Below, one piece after another: positions 1 through 7,203 of a stretch of DNA of 15,969 bases; positions within the stretch are counted from its first letter, which is position 1; each line of letters opens with the position of its first letter. The notes beneath the pieces were generated by a model. That model did no database searches. It saw only the letters and a program-made list of their open reading frames with translations, and had not been told where the DNA came from. The position numbers and the translations under genes were made by a program. The DNA is from Candidatus Alectryobacillus merdavium. Lineage in GTDB: Bacteria > Bacillota_I > Bacilli_A > RFN20 > CAG-826. Location of the stretch: NCBI GenBank assembly GCA_017694735.1, contig JADIMN010000121.1, positions 1 to 15,969 of the forward strand, given 5' to 3'.

Positions 1-34
1 AACAAATATCCAGAAAAACATTAAACTTTTAGTA

Positions 35-823
35 TTATATTAATTTAAAGTATTTTAAAGCTTTATAGATTCCGTCTTTTTCAATATTATCAGTAACATA
101 ATATGAAACATCTTTTAATTCTTGTTTTCCATTACCTAAACAAATTCCATATTTTGCTTCTTTAAACATTGAAATATCATTTAAATCATCGCCAAAAGCC
201 ATTATTTCATCTTTAGAAATATTGAGATATTTAATTATTTCTTTTATGCCTTTACTTTTTTCAAATTCAATAGGGGTGATTTCTATACAATATTCGGAAA
301 ATCTATTGAATTTTAATTTTAACTTATTGCATAAATTAATTATTTCTTTATCATCTCTTTCTAATGAAAATATTTGAATAGCTAGAATTTCCTCATTATT
401 ATAGGATTTAATGTCAATTGGAAATGGTTCATAAAAAATTTTATAGAAGTTATTCATCATGTCTATATCTCTATTTTTATTATAAGTATTATATAGAGTG
501 ACCAAATTATAAGATAAATTTTTCTCATCTAAAAAGTTTATTAATTCAGATACAGTTTCTTTTTTAAAGCCATCAAAGTATAAAACTTTATCATTAAATA
601 TAGCTGCTCCTCCATTAGAGACAACAAATCCATCAAAAGAGAAAAGATCAAAAGTATGCAAGTTTTTTAAAGAATAATAGGTTCTTGCAGAGTTAATTAT
701 TAATTTAACACCTTTTTTATGTAATTTTTTTAATGCTTTTATGCTTTTTACATTAAACGATTTTGTTTTGTGATCGAATAAAGTCCAATCAAAATCAAAG
801 AATATTGCTTTAATTTTTTCCAT
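35..823 (-). CDS. Cof-type HAD-superfamily phosphatase
   Basis: This 262-residue cytoplasmic protein is a HAD hydrolase of the Cof/YidA type, which usually dephosphorylates sugar phosphates or nucleotides; its substrate cannot be told from sequence. Motif I is DFDWTLFD (nucleophile D10, acid D12), with Trp where the family normally has Gly. Motif II is the NSAR stretch around S45, motif III is probably K191 in SKGIKE, and motif IV is GDDLND (211-216). The region between motifs II and III (about 80-180) fits a C2-type cap. Length is normal for the family. The start is the ATG next to a TG-T-TAAAAT element; no Shine-Dalgarno sequence precedes it, so it may be read from a leaderless or very short-leader mRNA. 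It diverges from the CarD-like gene. No terminator is visible in the 34 bases downstream. Confidence 0.9.
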   Translation of the reverse strand: MEKIKAIFFDFDWTLFDHKTKSFNVKSIKALKKLHKKGVKLIINSARTYYSLKNLHTFDLFSFDGFVVSNGGAAIFNDKVLYFDGFKKETVSELINFLDEKNLSYNLVTLYNTYNKNRDIDMMNNFYKIFYEPFPIDIKSYNNEEILAIQIFSLERDDKEIINLCNKLKLKFNRFSEYCIEITPIEFEKSKGIKEIIKYLNISKDEIMAFGDDLNDISMFKEAKYGICLGNGKQELKDVSYYVTDNIEKDGIYKALKYFKLI

Positions 824-829
824 ATAAAT

Positions 830-838
830 ATTTTAACA
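830..838 (-). promoter_or_regulatory. Candidate extended -10 promoter of the HAD gene
   Basis: Read on the minus strand this is TGTTAAAAT, an extended -10 (TG-N-TAAAAT). It ends 6 bases before the ATG, so transcription would begin at or next to the start codon. The -35 region at the matching spacing is poor (TTCTAT). A second TAAAAT on the minus strand at 847-852, with AGGACA 18 bases upstream, would instead give a leader of roughly 17 bases. Neither leader holds a Shine-Dalgarno sequence. Confidence 0.4.
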
Positions 839-891
839 AAAAAATAATTTTAATAGAAAAATTTTGATAATGTCCTGCTGTTTTGAAAGTC

Positions 892-920
892 TTGTTATTT
901 ATTTAATTTAAATATATAAT
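892..920 (+). promoter_or_regulatory. Sigma-A promoter of the CarD-like gene
   Basis: TTGTTA (892-897) and a consensus TATAAT (915-920) are separated by 17 bases. The start of transcription would fall near 927, leaving a very short leader that carries only a weak ribosome site (AGGGTG, 929-934) 7 bases before the ATG at 942. Confidence 0.6.
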
Positions 921-941
921 ATTTAAGTAGGGTGCAAAAAT

Positions 942-1415
942 ATGGAATTTAATGTTGGAGATTTTGTTTTTCATAGAAGCGATGGCTTGTGCAAAATTAT
1001 TTCAATTGAAGATAGAGATGGGGAAGGTTTTTATAAACTCGAAACTGTTTCAAATTTCCACGATATTATTTATTGTCCAATAAATACCGATAATCATAGT
1101 TTTAGAAAATTAATGAGCAAAGAGGAAATTAAAAAATTAATTGAATATGTAAAAACAATTACAACTTATACTGATGCTCCAACAAGCAAAAAAAGAAGAG
1201 AAAAATTTAAAGAACTCCTTTATAGCAACAATCCAATGAAACTTGGATTTTTAGCAAAATCTATTTCAATTTTCAAAAAACAAAGAGAAGATAAAAATCA
1301 AACTTTAAGTCAAGAAGATCGTTTTATATATAAAAAAGTTCATCATTTTTTAGAATCTGAGATTTCTCTTGTTTTGAATATCAAAGAAGAAGAAGTAGCC
1401 AATTTATTTAATTAA
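942..1415 (+). CDS. CarD/CdnL-family RNA polymerase-binding transcription regulator
   Basis: A 157-residue soluble protein with the two-part layout of CarD-like regulators. The N-terminal Tudor-like RNA polymerase interaction domain (about 1-60) shows the GDxVxHxxxGLCKI pattern, the acidic IEDRDGEG turn, IIYCPIN and then FRKLMSKEEIKKL. The C-terminal half (about 75-157) is basic and helical (SKKRREKFKELL, LSQEDRFIYKKVHHFLESE), which in the family contacts DNA upstream of the -10 element. Family members bind the RNA polymerase beta subunit and stabilise or modulate open complexes. There is no tryptophan anywhere in this protein, so the Trp wedge used by mycobacterial CarD is absent; its effect may differ. 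It has its own promoter and is followed by a hairpin terminator. The product family is fairly sure; the target genes are unknown. Confidence 0.82.
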   Translation: MEFNVGDFVFHRSDGLCKIISIEDRDGEGFYKLETVSNFHDIIYCPINTDNHSFRKLMSKEEIKKLIEYVKTITTYTDAPTSKKRREKFKELLYSNNPMKLGFLAKSISIFKKQREDKNQTLSQEDRFIYKKVHHFLESEISLVLNIKEEEVANLFN

Positions 1416-1443
1416 AATATATAATTAACTTTTAGATGGAAGG

Positions 1444-1474
1444 GTATATTAAATTATATTTAATATACTTTTTT
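1444..1474 (+). terminator. Hairpin terminator after the CarD-like gene
   Basis: Perfect 11-bp inverted repeat, GTATATTAAAT (1444-1454) and ATTTAATATAC (1458-1468), with a TAT loop, followed directly by six T (1469-1474). The form is that of a Rho-independent terminator, although the stem is almost only A/T and therefore weak for its length. It ends one base before the -35 box of oppA, so it may have a second role there. Confidence 0.65.
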
Positions 1475-1475
1475 C

Positions 1476-1504
1476 TTGACATCTTCTTTTTTATAGTGTT
1501 TAAT
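1476..1504 (+). promoter_or_regulatory. Promoter of oppA
   Basis: A consensus -35 TTGACA (1476-1481) stands 17 bases before TTTAAT (1499-1504), in a usual arrangement for the housekeeping sigma factor. The transcript would start near 1511 and lead straight into the strong ribosome site at 1520-1528. Confidence 0.6.
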
Positions 1505-1519
1505 TTAATACATATTTTT

Positions 1520-1528
1520 GAGGAGGAG
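1520..1528 (+). promoter_or_regulatory. Strong ribosome binding site that fixes the oppA start
   Basis: GAGGAGGAG lies 6 bases before the ATG at 1535. This decides against the in-frame ATG at 1436, which lies at the edge of the upstream terminator hairpin, has no ribosome site and would precede the promoter. Confidence 0.9.
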
Positions 1529-1534
1529 AATTTT

Positions 1535-4309
1535 ATGAAGGGTAAAAAGTTGTTCACACTTACTGTAACCGCGTTAGCTACCTTGTTTGCAATCACTTCT
1601 TGTGATGATCCAAGTACCTCTACTAGCGGTGAAGCTGAGTACACTTACAATACTTACTTAAATGTTAACCCAAAAACTTGGAATAACCATACATGGGAAA
1701 CAAGTGATGAAAGCTACATCATGGGATTTACTGAAATGGGCTTATATGATTGTATTCTTAACGAAACAAAAGATGGCTACACATTCGTAAATGAAATGGC
1801 TTCTGCAAGACCTGTTGATGTTTCAAAGAATTTAAGTGATAACGAACTTGACACATATTATGCAAACGTTGGAAATCCTTCCGATGGTTTAGCATGGGAA
1901 ATTAAATTAAATGAAAATGCTGTCTGGGAAGATGGTTCACCTATTACTGCAGATACATATGTTCAATCAATGGAAAGACAATTAAATCCAAAACTTATCA
2001 ACCGTAGAGCTGATAGTTATTATGGTTCAAACTTTGTCATTGTTAATGCAGAAAGATACTTCAAACAACAAAGAACTACAATTGAACCTGTATTCAATTA
2101 TATTAGTGATAGTTCTGCATCTGCTGGAAGTCCAACTTCTAATGATAGCAACTTACAATTAGGTGACTTATATATTAATCTTGGAGCACCAACTCCATAT
2201 GCACAAACAGTCTTTAGCAATGCTGAAGCAGATACAAGCTTCTATACTGTTTTAAACAACAGATCTTCAAGAGCATCTGATGCTGTAGAACTTGCAGCAC
2301 AAAGAATTACTGATGCTTGTTCTTATTTAGCATTTGTTGATTACAAAACAAAAGGTGCTACTGGTTTTGCAAATCCAGATGAATGGGAAGATGTTGAAAA
2401 ATTAGCTGATGTAAGCAGCGATTTACAATTAAACTATGACATTGATGTTTATAGATTTGATGATGAAGACGTTTATGTACGTACAACTGTTGATAAAACA
2501 ATGGTTATCGATCCAGAAGATTTAGAAAATAGTGATATTTCTGTAAACGATCCAAGTACATTTGAACTTTATTCATATAGTGCTTTAAAACAAGATATTT
2601 CTACTGTAGTTGCTGAACTTGGTGCTGGTAGAGGTGTCTATGGTGCTACTTGGAACTGGATGCTTCCATTATTTGCTAATTACTTTAATAATGATAAATT
2701 AGATTTCGAAAGTGTCGGTATTAGAAAAATCGATGACTACACAATTAGAATTTATTTAGAAAAACAAATCACACAACTTGATTTATTATTCTCATTAACT
2801 GGTAACTGGATTGTTAATGTTGAATTATATGACTCTCTTACTAAAACTGCAGGTGGTGTTGTTACAACCGCTTACGCAACTGGTAGTGAGAAAAATTATA
2901 TGTCTTATGGACCATATAAATTAGTTTCATTTAGAGATGGTTCAAGTATTGATATTGTTAAAAATGATAAATGGTATGGTTGGACTGATGGACAACATGA
3001 AAATCAATATCAAACAACTAGAATTCACACAACTATCATTCAAGAACATCAAACAGCTAGACAAGAATTCTTAAATGGTAATTTAGATGATCTTACATTA
3101 GATAAAACTGATACAGATTTACAAAACTCTCTTAGAGCAAAACAAACACCTGAATCATATACTTCAAAATTATCATTCAATACTAGTGAAACTAGACTTA
3201 CTTCAAGAGAGTCGAGTGGTGTTGAAAAACAAATTTTTGCAAATGATAACTTTAGACAAGGTTTATCTCTAGCAATTAATAGAACCCAAGTCGCATCTAA
3301 CAGTGCTGGTTCAAGTGCTTCTGTTTACTTATTAAATTCACTTTACTTAACAGATGTTGAAAAAGGTGAAGTTTATAGAGATACTGCTCAAGGAAAGAGT
3401 GTCTATGGCATGGTTTATAAAGGTCTTGTTGAACAAGATGAAAAAGGAAACTTTAAAAATTCTACCGGTTATAATGCAGCTCTTGGTTATGAGTTAGTTG
3501 CTAAAGCAGTAAGAGAACAAATTGAAGTTGGTAAGATGAATGTAAATGATAAAATTGTTATCGAATTACAAGTCTATGATGCTTCAAGTACTGCATCAAT
3601 TGGTTTACAACAAACTATGAATACAATTTTCACTGAAATTGTTAACAATGTTAGAACATTACTTGCAAATCCTACTGAAGCTGGAGTTGAGCCAATTACT
3701 TTAGGTGAAAACTTTGGAATTAGAATGGATTTAAGACAAGATACTAACTACTACAATAATGCTCAAAACGGTAACTATGATGCTATTATCTCTACTTGGG
3801 GTGGTGCTGCTATCAATCCATGGAACTTAATGCAAGTTTACTGCGATCCAACCTTCACACAATGCTGTGAATATAAATATAGTGGATGGCAAAACGATTA
3901 CACCTTTGATATTGATGTCAATGGTGATGGTGTAATCGCTGATAGTGAAACTAGATCTATGGCTGCTTGGTATACATATTTAGTTGATGAATTCCCAGAA
4001 AGATTAGAAACTGAATTCGATTCTACTGAAGAGTTTGAAGCAGCTTATGCTGAAAGACATAACCAAAGATTAAATATCTTAGCTGGTATTGAAGCTGGTG
4101 TCTTATCTCAATGGAATACTATTCCTCTATACGCAAGAGGTAGTATTAACTTAACAAGCTTTAAAGTAAACGATGGAACTGATAACTACATTAACCTTAT
4201 TGGTTATGGCGGAATCAGATTCATTACATATAATTACACTGATGCTGAATGGACCAATGCTTGGGCAAGTGGAGACATCAGAAGCGACGATTACTTCATC
4301 GCAGGTTAG
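1535..4309 (+). CDS. oppA: Oligopeptide ABC transporter substrate-binding lipoprotein, oversized
   Basis: A 924-residue lipid-anchored receptor that would bind peptides outside the membrane and deliver them to OppB/OppC. The N-terminus is a type II signal peptide: charged MKGKK, hydrophobic stretch and lipobox ITSC with C23 as the lipidated residue. The SBP_bac_5 family is shown by the WEIKLNENAVWEDGSPITAD region (121-140) followed by TYVQSMERQL, by the block around SYGPYKLV (about 457-464), and by the late IISTWGGAAINPWNL region. Typical relatives have about 500-600 residues, so this one carries several hundred extra. Residues 794-805 read DVNGDGVIADSE, an almost ideal EF-hand-type calcium loop. 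It is first in the operon, with its own promoter, and is separated from oppB by a strong hairpin, which usually goes with extra receptor production. Family assignment is firm; the peptide ligand is not known. Confidence 0.9.
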   Translation: MKGKKLFTLTVTALATLFAITSCDDPSTSTSGEAEYTYNTYLNVNPKTWNNHTWETSDESYIMGFTEMGLYDCILNETKDGYTFVNEMASARPVDVSKNLSDNELDTYYANVGNPSDGLAWEIKLNENAVWEDGSPITADTYVQSMERQLNPKLINRRADSYYGSNFVIVNAERYFKQQRTTIEPVFNYISDSSASAGSPTSNDSNLQLGDLYINLGAPTPYAQTVFSNAEADTSFYTVLNNRSSRASDAVELAAQRITDACSYLAFVDYKTKGATGFANPDEWEDVEKLADVSSDLQLNYDIDVYRFDDEDVYVRTTVDKTMVIDPEDLENSDISVNDPSTFELYSYSALKQDISTVVAELGAGRGVYGATWNWMLPLFANYFNNDKLDFESVGIRKIDDYTIRIYLEKQITQLDLLFSLTGNWIVNVELYDSLTKTAGGVVTTAYATGSEKNYMSYGPYKLVSFRDGSSIDIVKNDKWYGWTDGQHENQYQTTRIHTTIIQEHQTARQEFLNGNLDDLTLDKTDTDLQNSLRAKQTPESYTSKLSFNTSETRLTSRESSGVEKQIFANDNFRQGLSLAINRTQVASNSAGSSASVYLLNSLYLTDVEKGEVYRDTAQGKSVYGMVYKGLVEQDEKGNFKNSTGYNAALGYELVAKAVREQIEVGKMNVNDKIVIELQVYDASSTASIGLQQTMNTIFTEIVNNVRTLLANPTEAGVEPITLGENFGIRMDLRQDTNYYNNAQNGNYDAIISTWGGAAINPWNLMQVYCDPTFTQCCEYKYSGWQNDYTFDIDVNGDGVIADSETRSMAAWYTYLVDEFPERLETEFDSTEEFEAAYAERHNQRLNILAGIEAGVLSQWNTIPLYARGSINLTSFKVNDGTDNYINLIGYGGIRFITYNYTDAEWTNAWASGDIRSDDYFIAG

Positions 4310-4335
4310 TTAATAAAATTAATAATTAGTTATGT

Positions 4336-4375
4336 GTACAAAATCACGGGTAAAAAAATATCCGTGATTTTGTGC
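4336..4375 (+). promoter_or_regulatory. Intercistronic hairpin between oppA and oppB
   Basis: A long inverted repeat: ACAAAATCACGG (4338-4349) pairs with CCGTGATTTTGT (4362-4373). The stem extends inward by a G-T and two A-T pairs to a six-A loop and outward by a G-T and a G-C pair, about 17 bp in all. No T tract follows, so it is probably not a full terminator. Hairpins of this type after a receptor gene usually protect the upstream mRNA segment and raise receptor over permease levels (inference). Its 3' arm overlaps the expected -35 region of the promoter just downstream. Confidence 0.7.
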
Positions 4376-4383
4376 CTATGTAA

Positions 4384-4392
4384 TGCTATAAT
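4384..4392 (+). promoter_or_regulatory. Candidate internal promoter of oppBCDF
   Basis: TGCTATAAT is an extended -10 element with a perfect TATAAT (4387-4392). No good -35 is visible at 16-18 bases upstream, where the hairpin arm lies, but TG-N-TATAAT elements can work without one. Transcription would start near 4399 and give oppB a leader of about 37 bases with AAAGGA (4421-4426) as ribosome site. Confidence 0.5.
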
Positions 4393-4435
4393 AAACGAAG
4401 TTTTAAGCAGAATTATTTAGAAAGGAACAAGAATT

Positions 4436-5476
4436 ATGAGAGATTGGAAAGGATTAGGAATATATGCAATCAAAAGAATTTTTTTAATGATTGTTACTTT
4501 CTTAATAATTTTGACAATTTGTTTTATTTTAATTAGACTTCTACCATTAAATCCAGGTTCTGTTGCTCCTGGAACAGATCCAGATATCTTCTATGATAGA
4601 ATGGTTGCCCTTGGTAGAATGTATGAAGAAAATGGAGAATATTATCCAACTCCAATATTTGAACAATATATTAGATTTTGGAGCGATTTATTCTTCCCAG
4701 GAATTGATCCAATAACTGGAGAGGAAATGTCTAGATTTGGTTATTCTTGGAGTATTAATGCAAGTGGTGTTAATCCTTGGGATATTATGGTTCAACGTTT
4801 CCCACCAACTATTTTAATTAATGTTTATTCTATGGTTATTGCAGTTCCTATTGGAATTTTATTAGGAATTTACATGGCTTTAAAGAAAAATAAATGGCAA
4901 GATTATACTTTATCTTTCTTAGTAATGGTCTTTATTTCTGTTCCAAGCTTTGTATATGCATTATTAATTCAAACAACAAACTATGCTTTAGGTCAACCTT
5001 TACCAAGTCTTGTAAGTAGCGTTGAAGCTCCTTGGGTTTCTTGGGAAATGTTCCAAGCAATGATTTTACCTGTTATTGCGATGTCTCTTGGTAGTGTTGC
5101 TGGATATTCTAGATATACAAGAGCAGAACTTACAGAGGTTTTAACAAGTGATTTTATGCTTCTTGCTAGAACAAAAGGTTTAACAAGATTCCAAGCTACT
5201 GTAAGACACGCTTTTAGAAATTCTTTAGTTCCAATTTTCCCAATGATTTTAGGTGAATTTATTAGTGTTTTAAGTGGTTCTATTGTTATTGAACAAGTTT
5301 TCTCAATTAATGGTGTTGGTAATGTTTTCTTAACATCTATTACGCAGTCTGATTATGACTTATTCTTATTTGTTGGTATGTTCTATACCATTATTGGTCT
5401 TGTAGGAGGCCTTATTGTTGACCTATCTTATGGTATAGTTGATCCACGTATTAGAATGGGAGGAGGTAAACAATAA
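4436..5476 (+). CDS. oppB: Oligopeptide ABC transporter permease OppB
   Basis: A 346-residue integral membrane permease, one half of the peptide channel. It starts with the classical OppB first membrane segment (about 12-34), followed by an extracellular loop (about 40-120). Five more hydrophobic segments follow (about 125-148, 160-180, 206-225, 265-290, 308-332), and the protein ends with the family signature DPRIR. The cytoplasmic EAA loop that docks onto an ATPase subunit is seen at about 238-265 (LLARTKGLTRFQATVRHAFRN). Its size is close to normal, in contrast to the other Opp subunits here. An AAAGGA ribosome site lies 9 bases ahead of the ATG. The stop codon overlaps the start of oppC by one base (TAATG), indicating translational coupling. 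Confidence 0.95.
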   Translation: MRDWKGLGIYAIKRIFLMIVTFLIILTICFILIRLLPLNPGSVAPGTDPDIFYDRMVALGRMYEENGEYYPTPIFEQYIRFWSDLFFPGIDPITGEEMSRFGYSWSINASGVNPWDIMVQRFPPTILINVYSMVIAVPIGILLGIYMALKKNKWQDYTLSFLVMVFISVPSFVYALLIQTTNYALGQPLPSLVSSVEAPWVSWEMFQAMILPVIAMSLGSVAGYSRYTRAELTEVLTSDFMLLARTKGLTRFQATVRHAFRNSLVPIFPMILGEFISVLSGSIVIEQVFSINGVGNVFLTSITQSDYDLFLFVGMFYTIIGLVGGLIVDLSYGIVDPRIRMGGGKQ

Positions 5477-7200
5477 TGAAAATTTTCGGCAAAGAATTGT
5501 TTAAAAAGAAAAACAAAGTCGTCGTAAGCGATGAAATGCTTGATAACTTTGAAGATAATCTTGTTGGAGTTAATTCCTCCTTAAATGAAGAAAAATTTGT
5601 TTTCACTCAAAGCAATGTTGCAATTTATGATGCTAAATTTGAAACTAAACCAGTTTCATACTTTAGAGATTGTTTTAGAAGATTTTGTAAAAATAAATCT
5701 AGTATTGTAGCTGCTATTATCTTACTTATTTTAGTTTTATACGCAATTTTTGTTCCAGCATTCAGTCCAATGAGCAATGTTCCAGCATCTGTAAACCAAA
5801 ATGGTATGCAAGATGATTATTTTGCAAATTGTTTACCAAAACTTGAAATGTTTGAAGGAACTGGATTTTGGGATGGTTCAAGAGAACAAATTATTTCTGA
5901 ATCTGTCCATGATATGTATGTAAAAATCGATGAAAGCGAAGATTCAAATTATGATTTAATTGTTATCGATGATGAAGATCCTGAAGAAAGAGTAATTCTA
6001 GGGCAAAGAATTCTTCAATATACTGTAAAAATAGATACTTATACAGTTGGAAATGTTAATACAATTACTTTAAGTCCAGAAAGATATCAAAACTTAATTA
6101 AGTGGAGTATCGAACATGGTTATGGAGATGAAAAAGGTCTTGGAAAAGATGGACAATCAGTTGAAAGTCCAACTTTTAAACCTCTTATCGATGTTGATGG
6201 ATATTTAGAAGAATATAGTAATTGGTTATTAGAACAAGGTGTATCTGAAGGAAATATCCCTTCAATGCTTGATTCTTTAAGACAATATTATTTAAATTCA
6301 AGAGGTAATTACTTCTTTAAAGTAGTTCATGCTAGAAGAGGTGCTGGTTTTGCTCCTAATTCATTTGTTCCTTTATATGATAATAATGATGAATTAATTG
6401 ATATTTATATGAGAGATGAAAATAATGAATTAGTTTATGCTACTTATTCTGGTGGTGTTTATAGTGTTAGATTTGACTATAGACAATACTTTGAATTTAA
6501 TTATGGTTTTAAACCAGTATTTATATTTGGAACAACCTCTGGTGGTAGAGATATCTTTTCTCGACTTGCAGAAGGTGCTCGTTTCTCATTATTCTTAGGT
6601 TTATGTATTGCTGCATGTAACTTTATTATAGGTATTATTTGGGGTAGTATTGCAGGATATTATGGTGGAAGAGTTGACTTAACAATGGAGAGAATCACCG
6701 ATATTATCGCAGCTATTCCAAGCTTAGTTATTTTAAATATAGTTAATGTCTATTTTGCAAATAATAATATAGTTGGACTTATTCTAGCACTGATCTTGCC
6801 TGGATGGATTGGAACGGCATCTCTGACCAGAATGCAGTTCTACCGGTTCAAAGGTCAAGAGTATGTTTTAGCTTCTAGAACATTAGGTGCAAAAGATACT
6901 AGACTTATCTTTAAGCACATCTTCCCAAATGCTATAGGTACTCTTGTTACAAGTAGTGTCTTAATGATTCCTAGCGTTATATTTAGTGAGTCTTCTCTAA
7001 CTTACCTTGGAATTATTAACCTTGGTGATACTGCTACTGTTGGTGTTATGCTACAAGAAGGACAACAAAGTATGATGACTTTCCCTCATGCTTTGATAAT
7101 TCCAGCTGTTTTTGTTGCTTTACTTATGATTTGTTTTAACCTATTTGGTAATGGATTAAGAGATGCGTTTAATACAACTCTTAGAGGAGCCGAGGATTAG
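5476..7200 (+). CDS. oppC: Oligopeptide ABC transporter permease OppC with a large extracellular insertion
   Basis: A 574-residue permease, the partner of OppB; usual OppC proteins have about 300 residues. A soluble N-terminus of some 70 residues leads to membrane segment 1 (about 77-95). The canonical motif before segment 2, here FGTTSGGRDIFSRLAEGARF (351-370), comes only after a further 255 residues, about 200 more than usual. By topology this loop is extracellular. It is hydrophilic and rich in acidic residues and Tyr, with no recognised domain. In the motif, the usual Asp of GTD is Thr. The EAA loop (462-485, EYVLASRTLGAKDTRLIFKH) and the remaining segments are conserved, so the permease core looks intact. 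AGGAGG (5461-5466) inside the end of oppB is its ribosome site. Codons 439-462 have odd codon use (GC-rich patch). Confidence 0.93.
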   Translation: MKIFGKELFKKKNKVVVSDEMLDNFEDNLVGVNSSLNEEKFVFTQSNVAIYDAKFETKPVSYFRDCFRRFCKNKSSIVAAIILLILVLYAIFVPAFSPMSNVPASVNQNGMQDDYFANCLPKLEMFEGTGFWDGSREQIISESVHDMYVKIDESEDSNYDLIVIDDEDPEERVILGQRILQYTVKIDTYTVGNVNTITLSPERYQNLIKWSIEHGYGDEKGLGKDGQSVESPTFKPLIDVDGYLEEYSNWLLEQGVSEGNIPSMLDSLRQYYLNSRGNYFFKVVHARRGAGFAPNSFVPLYDNNDELIDIYMRDENNELVYATYSGGVYSVRFDYRQYFEFNYGFKPVFIFGTTSGGRDIFSRLAEGARFSLFLGLCIAACNFIIGIIWGSIAGYYGGRVDLTMERITDIIAAIPSLVILNIVNVYFANNNIVGLILALILPGWIGTASLTRMQFYRFKGQEYVLASRTLGAKDTRLIFKHIFPNAIGTLVTSSVLMIPSVIFSESSLTYLGIINLGDTATVGVMLQEGQQSMMTFPHALIIPAVFVALLMICFNLFGNGLRDAFNTTLRGAED

Positions 7201-7203
7201 TTT

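Noticed and set aside
1436..1534. N-terminal extension of oppA from an upstream in-frame ATG
   Set aside because: It lies across the terminator hairpin and the promoter, has no ribosome site and would bury the lipoprotein signal peptide; the ATG at 1535 has GAGGAGGAG before it and starts a clean lipobox signal.
1432..1644. Minus-strand open frame opposite the oppA start
   Set aside because: It runs antisense through the terminator, promoter and signal peptide of oppA, with no ribosome site or recognisable protein.
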